64,000 nucleotides of DNA from Neolewinella agarilytica (GTDB taxonomy: Bacteria > Bacteroidota > Bacteroidia > Chitinophagales > Saprospiraceae): positions 1 to 64,000 of the forward strand of contig NZ_FOFB01000003.1 in NCBI RefSeq assembly GCF_900110645.1. The letters run 5' to 3'. Under the pieces are notes generated by a model. The model searched no databases and was not told the origin of the DNA. It worked only from the letters and a program-made list of their open reading frames with translations. The position numbers and the translations under genes are program-made. Positions 1 to 8,704 of the stretch are shown here, piece by piece; within the stretch, counting starts at the first letter, position 1, and every line of letters starts with the position of its first letter.

Positions 1-141
1 TTCTTCCTGATTTTCGACATTGGATCGAGTTGAGTAGTTTAAAGGTAGCAACCTATTCAATCAGAAGTCACTGTCTACTTTCGTGAGGAGCTCCATTTAC
101 CATTCTACCGCCTACAATACTACCGACTACCGTTCTGCCCA
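1..141. other. Non-coding left edge with CTACCG-type low-complexity DNA
   Basis: No gene is visible. Positions about 98-141 hold a pyrimidine-rich run built from CTACCG/ACTACC words, the same vocabulary as the larger array at 50461-50573. It lies directly beyond the stop codon of the minus-strand 4Fe-4S gene, the usual place for these words in this window. Confidence 0.6.
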
Positions 142-2022
142 CTACTCCATTAACTGAATGCCATTCTCTTCGGAGATGTGAATTACCCGCTCGGAAACGG
201 TACGCTGGCTGATGTCTTCCGCACCGTTTTCCAGGCGTAGAACGCCCCGTGGGCAGACCGCCGCACAAACACCACAGCCAACGCAGCTGGCCCTTACTAC
301 GTCCTGCCCTTTTTGTGCGTAAGAGCGCACGTCGATGCCCATCTCACAGTAAGTCGAACAGTTGCCGCAACTGATGCACTGGCCACCATTGACCGTGATC
401 CGGAAGCGACTCTGGAAGCGCTGTACCAGACCGAGGTAAGCGGCGAGCGGGCAGCCAAAGCGACACCAGACCCGGTTACCCATCAGTGGGTAAAAACCAG
501 TGCCGACCACGCCGGCAAAGCCTGCTCCGATCAGGAAGCCATACCACTTCTGGATGCCACTCGTCTGAATGCCGAATAGCTCCTGGGTACCCGTGGAATA
601 GCTATAGAGCGTCATGCCCGTCATGATGATGGCAGCAGCTAATACTCCGTGAATGATCCAGCGTTCAAATTTCCAGGCCCGCAGGCTTTTATCCGATAGC
701 TGCCGCCAGGGGTCGCCCATTGTTTCGGCCAGGCCGCCACAACCACAGACCCAGCTGCAGTACCAGCGTTTGCCGAGGAAGTGGACCATCAGTGGGACAC
801 CGATGATGATGAGCATAATACCCCAGCCAAGCATGAAAAGTCCCAGGCTGCCGGGGGTGTTCAGGAAGCCATCGATGGACCAGCTGAAGAAGAAGTCGTA
901 ATCCAGCGGCCAGATGTTCTTAAAGTCATACCAGGGCTTGTTGAGGGCTACCAGAATTTCGGGAATCATAAAGGCGAAGGCCAGCTGAAAGAACAGCACG
1001 GAGATCGTCCGGAAGATCTGGTATTTATTGTGTCGGTATTTAGAGATCATGCGCACGCCCATAACGACCATAATGGTACAATACATGAAGCCGTAGAGGA
1101 ACCATTGGCTGGCCTGCCCGCCTTCCTCTTTGCCGGAGAAAAACTGATAAATGCCTTCGCTGATAGGACTCACCATGGCCACCCAGGCCACGATGTGATG
1201 GCTGGCCCAGTAGAGCAAAAGGTAAAAGCCAATGAAATAGACACCCGCGAAAATGCCGAGGTAACCGCTCAGGCCTTCGGGGCTGGCGTCTCGCGCATCC
1301 CTGCCCCAGGAGTTTTGGGCGAACATCACCAGAGCAATGATGACAATGGCAATTAAGGCGGTGACGGCGGGCCAGAAAAACTTGTCGTCCATATAGTAAA
1401 AGCCGTATCCCAGAATACCCAGGATGGCCATGGTCAGGAACAGGGAGCGCCACCCCAGGTCAAGCCCCTTCGTGAGGGGGCTGTGGAAGATGTGGTCGTT
1501 CTTGATGCCGGGCTTAGCCCGGAACTTAGGGATGATGTAGAGCAGGCCTCCCAGTGCACCCAGCCCGAAGGTTAGCCAGAAGAATAACCAGGGATTGTTT
1601 CTTACCGGGCCACCGGCACCGCCCTGAATCCAGCCCATACGTTGATTTTTGAACTGCCATTCCGGAAGTTCAACCTCCCATTGCTGCTTGCCCTCGGGAA
1701 GACCGTCAGCTTTAATCTGCTGGTCCACCAGGCTTTTGGCCGTGTAGAAAGTCTGTTTCAGGGCTTTTTCGGCGGCGAAGGTGGTGGAATAAGTATTTTC
1801 GAATAAACCAGTCTGTTCACCAGCTACGATGAGCGCTCCCTGATGCATGGCGGCAATGCCCTGCTTGCTCTCATCAGAAGTTTCGAAGGGGGCGGTAATG
1901 GCGTCCTGGGTAAAGGTGTAATCGTCCAGCCCCAGCATGGCGGTAAAGATCAGCATGGCAACCGCGAAGAGCGCGAGGCCGATGTACTGGAGAGGAGACT
2001 TTTTGGTTGAGGTAGAAGACAT
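142..2022 (-). CDS. Polytopic membrane 4Fe-4S protein (NapH/NosR/CcoG-like)
   Basis: A 626-residue integral membrane protein that probably passes electrons through iron-sulfur clusters at the membrane. One N-terminal helix (about 12-30) is followed by an extracytoplasmic stretch and then several helices from about residue 142. CxxxCxC near 420 and CxxxC (CRFGC, about 520) resemble the paired cysteine motifs of NosR/NapH proteins. Two classical CxxCxxCxxxCP-type ferredoxin motifs follow: CISCGNCSTYC at about 549 (no proline) and CVGCGVCAAVCP at about 580. The FAD oxidoreductase gene lies 51 bp upstream on the same strand, so the two probably form one electron-transfer module. The donor and acceptor cannot be read from the sequence. 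Confidence 0.85.
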   Translation of the reverse strand: MSSTSTKKSPLQYIGLALFAVAMLIFTAMLGLDDYTFTQDAITAPFETSDESKQGIAAMHQGALIVAGEQTGLFENTYSTTFAAEKALKQTFYTAKSLVDQQIKADGLPEGKQQWEVELPEWQFKNQRMGWIQGGAGGPVRNNPWLFFWLTFGLGALGGLLYIIPKFRAKPGIKNDHIFHSPLTKGLDLGWRSLFLTMAILGILGYGFYYMDDKFFWPAVTALIAIVIIALVMFAQNSWGRDARDASPEGLSGYLGIFAGVYFIGFYLLLYWASHHIVAWVAMVSPISEGIYQFFSGKEEGGQASQWFLYGFMYCTIMVVMGVRMISKYRHNKYQIFRTISVLFFQLAFAFMIPEILVALNKPWYDFKNIWPLDYDFFFSWSIDGFLNTPGSLGLFMLGWGIMLIIIGVPLMVHFLGKRWYCSWVCGCGGLAETMGDPWRQLSDKSLRAWKFERWIIHGVLAAAIIMTGMTLYSYSTGTQELFGIQTSGIQKWYGFLIGAGFAGVVGTGFYPLMGNRVWCRFGCPLAAYLGLVQRFQSRFRITVNGGQCISCGNCSTYCEMGIDVRSYAQKGQDVVRASCVGCGVCAAVCPRGVLRLENGAEDISQRTVSERVIHISEENGIQLME

Positions 2023-2073
2023 GTCGGTCTTTTAATTCGTTGCTATTTGGTGTGTCGGTGGGTGGCTGTCGGA

Positions 2074-3456
2074 TTAGCCTTCTGGTCGTACGAAAGCCCG
2101 GGAGCCTTTCTTCCCAAAGCCGATATAATTCAGTACGGCACTCAGTCCCCGCTTTTTCTTCAGCTGTAGACTTTTACCGGACTGCTTGTTGTAGAGGTCG
2201 ACAACGTCTTGCTCGTATTCTTCGTAAAATTCCGGGTCGAAGTTGGCCATGCCAAGGTCTTGCAGGACGTCTTCGACGTGTTTTTTGTCTTGAATCCACT
2301 TTTCACAGACTTCGTGGCGATAACGAATCCCCATCAGATTGAAGCCTTTGATTGTCCCGTCGCTTTCTTCGTAGTTGATGCGAACGGCCTTCTCACCATC
2401 AGGGTGTTCCCAGTAGAGGGAGGCAAGGCCTTCCCGGCCGTGGGCGGGCACTTCGCCGTATACCTGATACTCGAGATCAAGAAATTTAGCGGAGTTGAAC
2501 CAGATGCCGGGGTCATAGCCGACTTTGCGGCCCATGATGTTATAGGCAACGGTTTCGCCCATCATCCGGCCGGTATACCAAATAGCTTCCACGCCACGGC
2601 GGCCGGGCTTGGGTTCCCTTACTTCGGCACAGTCGCCAATGGCGTAAACGTTGGGCGCGGAGGTCTCCAGGTAGTTATTGACTTTTATGCCTCTCCCCAA
2701 CTCAAGCCCTTCAGCATCACGCAGAAAATCGATGTTGGGGTGTACACCGGCGGTGAGGCCCACATACTGGCATTCGATGCGCTCTCCGTCTTTGGTGGTG
2801 ATGGCACCGGCGGCGCCGTTTCCGTCGTCGTGGATGGTGTCCAGCTCGGTGTTTTCCCGCAGGTCAATATGATGACTCTTAATGTGGCGGCTCACCATCC
2901 GGCTTTCTTCCGGAGGCAGAGCGTTGCTCCAGTAGGAACCTTCGCGAATGAGCAGAGAGACGGGAATGTGACGGCTATGCAGCATTTCGGCCAGTTCAAT
3001 GCCGATGAGCCCGCCGCCGACGATGACGGCAGACTTAATCTCATCCGTATGATCTTCCAGATATTCGAGGTCCTGGGCGGAGACCATGCCCCGCACGCGC
3101 TCCAGGTCCTGCCCGGGCCAGCCAAACTTATTCCAGCTACTGCCGGTGGCGAGCACGAGTTTGTCGTAAGGCATGGTAGTGCCGTCACCGAATTGGAGTT
3201 GTTGCTCTCCGGTATGCACCCGTTCCACATAAGCGCGTTTGAGGTCGATCCGGTTTTTCTCCCAGAAGAAGGGTTCGTAGGGCATCAGATCTTCCATCCG
3301 TTGGTGGCCCATGTACACATACATGAGGGCCGTACGGGAAAAAAAGTAGTCCGTTTCAGCAGAAATGAGCGTGATTCTAACGTCATCGTCGAGCTTGCGC
3401 AGCCAGCGGGCTGCCGTAACTCCGGCGATGCCGTTACCGATAATGGCGACGTGCAT
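2074..3456 (-). CDS. FAD/NAD-dependent oxidoreductase
   Basis: A 460-residue pyridine nucleotide-disulfide-type oxidoreductase. The N-terminus shows the FAD Rossmann motif GNGIAG (7-12), and a second dinucleotide motif, VGGGLIGIELAE, sits near residue 145 for NAD(P)H. An AIGDCAEV motif follows at about 270-277, as in nitrite reductase/rubredoxin reductase-like flavoproteins. No redox-active CxxxxC pair is visible near the N-terminus, so it is not a classical disulfide reductase. It is the first gene of a pair with the membrane 4Fe-4S protein and is likely the soluble partner that feeds or drains that protein. The physiological substrate is unknown. Confidence 0.85.
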   Translation of the reverse strand: MHVAIIGNGIAGVTAARWLRKLDDDVRITLISAETDYFFSRTALMYVYMGHQRMEDLMPYEPFFWEKNRIDLKRAYVERVHTGEQQLQFGDGTTMPYDKLVLATGSSWNKFGWPGQDLERVRGMVSAQDLEYLEDHTDEIKSAVIVGGGLIGIELAEMLHSRHIPVSLLIREGSYWSNALPPEESRMVSRHIKSHHIDLRENTELDTIHDDGNGAAGAITTKDGERIECQYVGLTAGVHPNIDFLRDAEGLELGRGIKVNNYLETSAPNVYAIGDCAEVREPKPGRRGVEAIWYTGRMMGETVAYNIMGRKVGYDPGIWFNSAKFLDLEYQVYGEVPAHGREGLASLYWEHPDGEKAVRINYEESDGTIKGFNLMGIRYRHEVCEKWIQDKKHVEDVLQDLGMANFDPEFYEEYEQDVVDLYNKQSGKSLQLKKKRGLSAVLNYIGFGKKGSRAFVRPEG

Positions 3457-3595
3457 GGTAAGTGGGTTTCTTAAATCTGCTGTAAACTACACTTTTAGAG
3501 GCAGTTTGTATATGTAAAAAGCATTTTCTTGACCGATGAAGACACTTGCGGACAAGTTTATTAAAAGGTGATAATTTCTACATAACCTGGCTTTA

Positions 3596-3618
3596 GGGCG
3601 CTCACCGCAGGGGCAAAG
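3596..3618 (+). repeat. Dispersed bipartite repeat, copy 1 (intergenic)
   Basis: GGGCGC-TCACC-GCAGGGGCAAAG, with AGCA 14 nt further on. Upstream of the lipoprotein gene. Confidence 0.7.
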
Positions 3619-3721
3619 GGGCTGTTTAGGAGCAAGGTGGCGTTGCATCGAACCATTAGCGGGTTAAAGTAGTCATGTGTTTGGGCGCTTTACCCAATTC
3701 CCTCACAAAATCACCCACAGC

Positions 3722-4246
3722 ATGAAACCCATCTACCTCCTTTTACTCCTCTTTATGGCCATTGGCTTCTTCGCCTGTACCGAAGACCCTACTCAGGTGG
3801 CTACCGAGCTTGTCCCTCAGCCGGAGGGCAAAGTACTGGACGCCCAAAACTTCGCTGACCTAACTGGCTTTATGGTCGAATTTGGCCTTTTCGAAGAAGG
3901 AAATCTGGTGGACCTGGAAGATTACGGCAGTGAAGACCTGCGTTTTTACCTCAATGATAAAGGCGAACTTGATCTTGATTTTCTAACGAAGGGTGGGGTC
4001 TCCGGAAAAATGACGATTGAGGAAGCTCTCGCGCACGCCCCCGTTCGTAATTGGCGGGAGACCATCGAGCTATCCTTTGACGAAAAAGAAGCTCCCCGCC
4101 TGCAGGAATGGTTGACGCAAAACTTTGCCGGGGCGGAGTATCTTGATCTGCGGATTTCCTACTTGGTCAACGGCACCATTGTGTTCAGTGGGCTACAGCC
4201 TCCTGCGGAAGACCTGATAGAGTTTGAGGCCGTGCCTTTGATTTGA
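3722..4246 (+). CDS. Small lipoprotein of unknown function
   Basis: A 174-residue protein starting MKPIYLLLLLFMAIGFFACTED. The hydrophobic segment ends in an FFAC lipobox, so it should be a lipid-anchored envelope protein. A longer reading from 3677 adds 15 residues before the signal peptide and is unlikely. The mature part is acidic and I recognise no domain. It stands alone between a divergent flavoprotein gene and truA. Confidence 0.75.
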   Translation: MKPIYLLLLLFMAIGFFACTEDPTQVATELVPQPEGKVLDAQNFADLTGFMVEFGLFEEGNLVDLEDYGSEDLRFYLNDKGELDLDFLTKGGVSGKMTIEEALAHAPVRNWRETIELSFDEKEAPRLQEWLTQNFAGAEYLDLRISYLVNGTIVFSGLQPPAEDLIEFEAVPLI

Positions 4247-4271
4247 TATCTGGCCGGGGGGATTTTGTCAC

Positions 4272-4367
4272 TCGTTGGAGTAACACGGGACGCTTGAAGG
4301 TCCTTCCAGGAGGCTTCGAGGTCCGCTAAGCCCCACGTAAGCCGTACCTTCGGCCCGTGTCAACGAC
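4272..4367 (+). repeat. MITE-related repeat overlapping the truA start
   Basis: The core at about 4281-4333 matches the core of the MITE-like element at 31301-31424, allowing a few mismatches and one gap. It carries the GGAC-n8-GTCC mini-hairpin GGACGCTTGAAGGTCC. The bounding inverted sequences are TCGTTG...ACACGGG (4272-4290) and CCCGTGT-CAACGA (4354-4366). The right end contains the truA GTG start codon. No clear target duplication is seen. Confidence 0.5.
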
Positions 4368-5163
4368 CCATCATTATTTTCTTTCACTTACCTATGACGG
4401 TACGGCTTACCGGGGCTGGCAGCGCCAGCCCGGAGGCGTCGTCACGGTGCAGCAAAGCCTGGAGGAAACCCTGAGCGAAATCCACGGCCGGGAAGTCATT
4501 CTCGGCGGCTGTGGCCGTACGGACGCCGGCGTACACGCCAGCCAGTACTACGCTTACCTGCGTACGGAGAAGGCGCTGAACGACAACTACGTCTTCATCG
4601 TGAATAAGCGGCTGCCGGAGGGCATCGCGCTGCGCGAAGCCATCCCGGTGTCCGACAAAGCCCAGGCCCGCTACGATGCTACGGAGCGGACTTACGACTA
4701 CTACTTTCACGGCCAGCCCGATGCCTTCCTGGATCGCTACAGCTCCCTGCTCGATTTATCCTCCTTTGCACCTGCGGTGAGCGCCCAAACGCTTCCCTTA
4801 CTGCTGCAATACACCGACTTCCGCGCTTTCTGCAAAACCCCCGATCGCCACAATACGACCCTGGTACATTTTCGGGAAGCGACGCTCTTCCGGAACCCCA
4901 CAGGTGATCGCTACCGGCTCCGCTTCGTTGCCAACCGATTTCTACGCGGGATGATCCGTCTGCTGGTCAATGACCTGCTTATGGTCGGTAAGGGCCAACT
5001 CTCCGCCACCGACTTCGAGCGGATGCTGCAAACCGGTGAGCGGAAACCGCACTTCCGTCTCGCTCCGCCGGAGGGGCTTTTTCTCACGGGCGTTCGCTAT
5101 CCTTACATCGACCAGGAAGCGGTGCTGCCGGTGAGTGGGAGAGGGGAGTGGATCGCTCTTTGA
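4357..5163 (+). CDS. truA: tRNA pseudouridine(38-40) synthase TruA
   Basis: A 268-residue TruA-family enzyme that isomerises uridines 38-40 in the tRNA anticodon arm. The family motif LTYDGTAYRGWQRQ appears at 11-24, and GCGRTDAGVHA contains the catalytic Asp (about D56). FRAFCK and RFLRGMIRLLV mark the C-terminal half. The start is GTG at 4357; the conserved region begins only about seven residues later, so no alternative is needed. This GTG lies inside the right inverted end of a repeat element (4272-4367). One copy of the dispersed GCAGGTGC repeat lies inside the gene (4764-4786) and encodes the loop SFAPAVSAQ. Confidence 0.92.
   Translation: MSTTHHYFLSLTYDGTAYRGWQRQPGGVVTVQQSLEETLSEIHGREVILGGCGRTDAGVHASQYYAYLRTEKALNDNYVFIVNKRLPEGIALREAIPVSDKAQARYDATERTYDYYFHGQPDAFLDRYSSLLDLSSFAPAVSAQTLPLLLQYTDFRAFCKTPDRHNTTLVHFREATLFRNPTGDRYRLRFVANRFLRGMIRLLVNDLLMVGKGQLSATDFERMLQTGERKPHFRLAPPEGLFLTGVRYPYIDQEAVLPVSGRGEWIAL
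4764..4786 (-). repeat. Dispersed bipartite repeat, copy 2 (in truA)
   Basis: On the minus strand GGGCGC-TCACC-GCAGGTGCAAAG, then AGCAGGG 14 nt on. Encodes part of a TruA loop. Confidence 0.85.
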
Positions 5164-5165
5164 AG

Positions 5166-6602
5166 TTACCGCAGAATAAGGCGCTTGCTGCCAACTACCC
5201 GACCGTTCTTACGCAGTAGAAGTAAAAAAGCTCCTGCAGGAAGTTTGCTGGTGTCAATCCTTAAACTTCCTCGAACGCCAGCTTGAGAAAATACCTTTCG
5301 TCCGAGTGGATCTATCAGCTGGAGGTCCACTAACTCAGTTTCTGGTAACGTTAGGTTGACGGCTTCTCGTCCCGGATTAGGATAGACCTGAAAGGCTATC
5401 GTTTCCTCGCTTTCGTCAGCCCGTAGTCCGGATAAAATTTCCTCAATGTTAAGGGGAGTTCCGCACTCACCAGCTGCTGTATTGGCATAAATAAGTTCTC
5501 TTCCAAATGGGAGGAAAAATGTAGACTCGCCGAAAGCTCCGGCAAAGCCTGGAAAGAAGAATAAACTGGGCGTGGCGTCATATTGACTGCCGTTCAAATA
5601 GCATCGGCCTTCTCCCAGAGGTTTCATTTCTACGCTATGTCGCTTGGCCAGTTCCCGGCAACCATCCGTCCGGAACAAATGTGCCGTGTGATAATGGCCC
5701 CCGGTTGGAGCATAGGATTCACCTGGTTGTTTGCGTAGCATGTCGAGTATTTGCTTTCCGAAATACCAGTTGCTATTGACCTCTCTAAGGTAGAAGGTGT
5801 CAATCATTTCTCCATTTCGATAAAACGTTTGGGAGTCAATTCTGGATCCAGTGTAGCTGATTTTCACGAAGCTTTCCGTTTTCTCGACGGAGGTCACTGA
5901 GACCGCCAGACGGGCAAAAGGAGAAAACCAATCATCAATCGTGAAGTGGAAAACATCCCCTGCGCTAATATCGAAAACCTCTTCGTCCGTAAAATTTTGC
6001 AAGCCAACTTTGGGGTTGCTCAGACCCCGCAGTGGCATCGAGCGGTTATCCTCCATTCTGCCGAACCAAGCCGCTGAAATCAGGCCATAATTTTTGCTAA
6101 TGATGATGGGGGGACCCAGTAGAGTATCCGTTTCCGGATGGTGGAAGGTAATGGTCTTTGCTGTATCCATTAGTCCCAGAAAGCTCATAGTGTCAATGGA
6201 CGTTATTTTACCTATGGCTACTACACCGCCAATTCGGCCCGCCGTCCAACTGCTGCCGATCTGGTCTTGGGTCTGAAGGCGGAAATATTCACTGCCGCCC
6301 ATATGCATGATAGTAGAATCCGAAGATTGGCATATTGCATAACCCGCGAATGAAGGCCCGGGACCGCAATCGTGCGACGAATAAAAGCTTTCAAACAATG
6401 GCTGGCAAGTCCGCGCATCCGTCTTCATGCCAACGATGGGAGATTCGATGAAAAAGGGATAGTCGTGATAATTCTCAGGCTCTAAAGAATACCTTTCGTA
6501 GAGATACTGCACACCGGGCCGAAAAAGCTGATAATCAAACTGTGCCGTTAAGGACGAAACACAAAGCGAAAAAATGATGATCGTAAGTAAAAGGTGTTTC
6601 AT
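5166..6602 (-). CDS. Secreted protein with T9SS type A sorting domain
   Basis: A 478-residue secreted protein. The start at 6602 gives a clean signal peptide (MKHLLLTIIIFSLCVSSLTA); the longer reading from 6647 adds 15 polar residues. The body is not a recognised enzyme. The last 80 or so residues (QVYPNPGREAVNL... ending in SKRLILR) form the Por-type C-terminal sorting domain, which directs export by the type IX system and cell-surface attachment. The gene is convergent with truA, with only 2 bp between the stop codons. Confidence 0.85.
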   Translation of the reverse strand: MKHLLLTIIIFSLCVSSLTAQFDYQLFRPGVQYLYERYSLEPENYHDYPFFIESPIVGMKTDARTCQPLFESFYSSHDCGPGPSFAGYAICQSSDSTIMHMGGSEYFRLQTQDQIGSSWTAGRIGGVVAIGKITSIDTMSFLGLMDTAKTITFHHPETDTLLGPPIIISKNYGLISAAWFGRMEDNRSMPLRGLSNPKVGLQNFTDEEVFDISAGDVFHFTIDDWFSPFARLAVSVTSVEKTESFVKISYTGSRIDSQTFYRNGEMIDTFYLREVNSNWYFGKQILDMLRKQPGESYAPTGGHYHTAHLFRTDGCRELAKRHSVEMKPLGEGRCYLNGSQYDATPSLFFFPGFAGAFGESTFFLPFGRELIYANTAAGECGTPLNIEEILSGLRADESEETIAFQVYPNPGREAVNLTLPETELVDLQLIDPLGRKVFSQAGVRGSLRIDTSKLPAGAFLLLLRKNGRVVGSKRLILR

Positions 6603-6653
6603 AGTTAATAAGACTAGTGTTGACCTTTGGCAAGGTGGATAACCCAAATATAA

Positions 6654-7106
6654 CTACTCTTTTTGCTTAGAGTCCACCCAAATCGTCACCGGTCCGTCGT
6701 TGACCAGGGCCACTTGCATGTCTGCACCAAACTCGCCCGTTTCCACTTGTCGTAAGGCGGTAAAGGATAGCTTTTTTACAAATTGCTCATAAAGTGGAAT
6801 GGAGATCGGTGGCTTCGCGCTACGGGTGAATCCGGGGCGATTACCCTTTTTCGTGCTGGCAAAAAGCGTAAACTGAGAAACGACGAGCAGCCCGCCGTCA
6901 ACGTCCATCACGCTGTGATTCATTTTGCCATCCTCGTCGCTGAAGATGCGCATATTCGCAATTTTATTGCAGAGCCAGTCGATGTCTTCCTCTCCGTCGG
7001 CTTCTTCAATGCCAAGCAGAATGAGCAGGCCCTGCTCTATCTGGCCCGTCACTTTATCGTTGACCGTTACGGAAGCAGAAGTAACTCTTTGGAGAAGCGC
7101 GCGCAT
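6654..7106 (-). CDS. dtd: D-aminoacyl-tRNA deacylase
   Basis: A 150-residue protein of the DTD family, which hydrolyses D-amino acids mischarged on tRNA. It has the expected length, the N-terminal [15 protein letters not shown], the signature SQFTLFAST, and the C-terminal [11 protein letters not shown], which corresponds to the cross-subunit GxPVT-type motif. It lies 51 bp from the next minus-strand gene and 57 bp from the GNAT gene upstream. Confidence 0.95.
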   Translation of the reverse strand: MRALLQRVTSASVTVNDKVTGQIEQGLLILLGIEEADGEEDIDWLCNKIANMRIFSDEDGKMNHSVMDVDGGLLVVSQFTLFASTKKGNRPGFTRSAKPPISIPLYEQFVKKLSFTALRQVETGEFGADMQVALVNDGPVTIWVDSKQKE

Positions 7107-7141
7107 GAAGATTCTTTTTAGTGGACAATAATTTCAGGCCC

Positions 7142-7167
7142 AAAATACCAAAGAACCAAAAGACTAA
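7142..7167. repeat. Low-complexity word CCAAAGAACCAAAAGACTAA
   Basis: The 20-mer CCAAAGAACCAAAAGACTAA (7148-7167) recurs exactly, inverted, at 47397-47416. The neighbouring CAAAATACCAAAGAACCAA is matched at 47513-47531 with one change. The word overlaps the stop codon of the GNAT gene (7164-7166). Confidence 0.75.
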
Positions 7168-7709
7168 TCAACCAATTCCTTTTCCATCTGCCAATCCTCC
7201 ATCAAATAGCCGTTGCCAATGTCGGCATTGAACCGGCCAATTTTTTCAAATCCGAGGTATTCATAAAAGCTGACGGCTTTGTTCTGGTAATTGACGTCGA
7301 GCCGGAGTTTTTGCTGCCCCCCCCGGCGGGCAATACGGTCAACCTCCTCGATGAGGGCCTTGCCATAACCCCGCCCCTGTGTGGCCGGCAGTAGATAGAG
7401 TTTGTGGATCTTGGTCGTCCCTTCCAGATAATCAAACTGATAACTGACGTAGCCTACGGGCGTATACCGGTGGGTTGCCGCTTCGGGGTAATTCGCAGAT
7501 TCAGCGGACTTTTCCAGTAGTAAGAGGAAGGTGTGGCCTTTCCCGATTTGCTCGGTCATCGCCGGGATGCTGTACATCATGTCCAGCATATAGGTGATCT
7601 GTTCCGGAGAGAGAATATCTCCAAAGGTGTCCGGCCAGGTTCGCTGGGCGATGGACTGGATGATGGGGAAGTCAGCCGGAGTGGCGGGTTGAATGCGGTA
7701 GTCAGCCAT
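7164..7709 (-). CDS. GNAT family N-acetyltransferase
   Basis: A 181-residue GNAT-fold acetyltransferase. It begins YRIQPATPADFPIIQSIA, a typical beta1-alpha1 start. The acetyl-CoA loop appears as LLPATQGRGYGKALIEEV (motif A, Q/RxxGxG/A), and the C-terminal VSFYEYLGFEKIG is motif B. The acceptor substrate is not predictable. It is probably co-oriented with dtd. Its stop codon falls within a repeated low-complexity word. Confidence 0.88.
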   Translation of the reverse strand: MADYRIQPATPADFPIIQSIAQRTWPDTFGDILSPEQITYMLDMMYSIPAMTEQIGKGHTFLLLLEKSAESANYPEAATHRYTPVGYVSYQFDYLEGTTKIHKLYLLPATQGRGYGKALIEEVDRIARRGGQQKLRLDVNYQNKAVSFYEYLGFEKIGRFNADIGNGYLMEDWQMEKELVD

Positions 7710-7721
7710 GTTGATGTATCC

Positions 7722-7735
7722 ACGGCTTTAGCCGT
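7722..7735. repeat. Short palindrome ACGGCTTTAGCCGT
   Basis: A perfect short hairpin upstream of the GNAT gene. The form resembles the small palindromes scattered in genomes that carry REP-like sequences. Only one clear copy was found here. Confidence 0.35.
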
Positions 7736-7834
7736 AGGGTGGCAAAGATTATAATTTCCTTTGAAATGGGACGCTTGAGTTCGTCGACCGGAAATTACGA
7801 CGTAGGCGTTTGGCTAGCCCTCCGAAGGTAACCC

Positions 7835-8509
7835 TCAAACCCGCTCGTGCAATTCCGGCCCATTATTCCGCACGTTGCCCACGGCAGCGGAGACGGGGTA
7901 ATACTCCAGGCTTCCGTCGGGGGGTGTTTTCAGCAGGCCGAGAACATCGTCAAGCGGGAGGTCCGGGTCCAGCCAGTTGCTTTGGGTCTGTTCGTTGCCG
8001 AGTAGCATCGGCATCCGGTTGTGCACCGGGCTCATTTCGGCATTGGGGGCACCGGTGATGATGGAGAAGGTGTGGACGGGGCTTTCCGGATCGTCTTTCG
8101 GGCGCCAGCTCTCCCAGATGCCGGCCATGACGAGCAGGCTGCCGTCGGTGGGCATGATCCGCATGGGAGTTTTCCCGCCTTTGTGGCGCTGCCATTCGTA
8201 AAAGCTGTCGGCTAAGACCAGGCAGCGCCGCTCCCGGATCGGTTTTCTGAAACTGGGCTTATCCTCAATGCCTTCGCTACGGGCGTTGATCATGCGGGCA
8301 CCAATCTTCAGATCCTTGGCCCAAAACGGGACGAGCCCCCAGCGGAAGAGGTTGAGCTGATCAGGTTCTTTGCCGGTGATAACCAGCCCCTTTTGGGTAG
8401 GAGCGACATTGTAGTTCGTTGGCAGCCCTTCCACGGGGAGCTGGAGTTGCCGGCCAAACTGTTCCCGTAGTTTCTTTTCGTCGATGACGATGCTGTAGCG
8501 TCCGCACAT
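7835..8509 (-). CDS. SRAP-domain protein (YedK/HMCES family)
   Basis: A 224-residue SOS-response-associated peptidase-fold protein that forms a DNA-protein crosslink at abasic sites in single-stranded DNA. Key residues are visible. Cys2 follows the start Met (MCGRYSI) and is the crosslinking nucleophile after Met removal. The Asn lies in INARSEG, the Glu in DSFYEW and the His in VHNRMP. The length is normal. The start is fixed by the Cys2 requirement. Confidence 0.95.
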   Translation of the reverse strand: MCGRYSIVIDEKKLREQFGRQLQLPVEGLPTNYNVAPTQKGLVITGKEPDQLNLFRWGLVPFWAKDLKIGARMINARSEGIEDKPSFRKPIRERRCLVLADSFYEWQRHKGGKTPMRIMPTDGSLLVMAGIWESWRPKDDPESPVHTFSIITGAPNAEMSPVHNRMPMLLGNEQTQSNWLDPDLPLDDVLGLLKTPPDGSLEYYPVSAAVGNVRNNGPELHERV

Positions 8510-8570
8510 AGGATTTGATCAGTTAGTCTGAAGTCGTAACGTTGGAACGGGCATGATCGTTTTTTGCGAC

Positions 8571-8587
8571 GGCGCGCAGGTGCAATG
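8571..8587 (+). repeat. Dispersed bipartite repeat, copy 3 (intergenic, shortened)
   Basis: GGCGC directly joined to GCAGGTGCAATG; the usual 4-nt spacer is missing. AGCAGC follows after 14 nt. Near the infB terminator. Confidence 0.65.
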
Positions 8588-8646
8588 GTGGGGTGAAAAA
8601 GCAGCAAGGTTGCCGCTTTTGACCATCCGCTGTTTTGCCAAAACAA

Positions 8647-8688
8647 AAGCCCCGCCCGACAATTACGTCGAACGGGGCTTGTTTTTTT
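8647..8688. terminator. Rho-independent terminator after infB (bidirectional)
   Basis: Stem AAGCCCCG (8647-8654) with CGGGGCTT (8673-8680) and an inner CGAC/GTCG. It is flanked by a T-run on the plus strand and an A-rich stretch (TTTTG on the minus strand), so it can serve the minus-strand infB transcript. Confidence 0.85.
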
Positions 8689-8704
8689 GAGCGGCAGACG
8701 AGCG

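Noticed and set aside
2209-3474. 421-codon open frame on the plus strand
   Set aside because: Lies opposite the clear FAD oxidoreductase gene and shows no domain.
7766-7830. Third copy of the MITE core (GGGACGCTTGA)
   Set aside because: Only about 11 bp match; the rest does not align.
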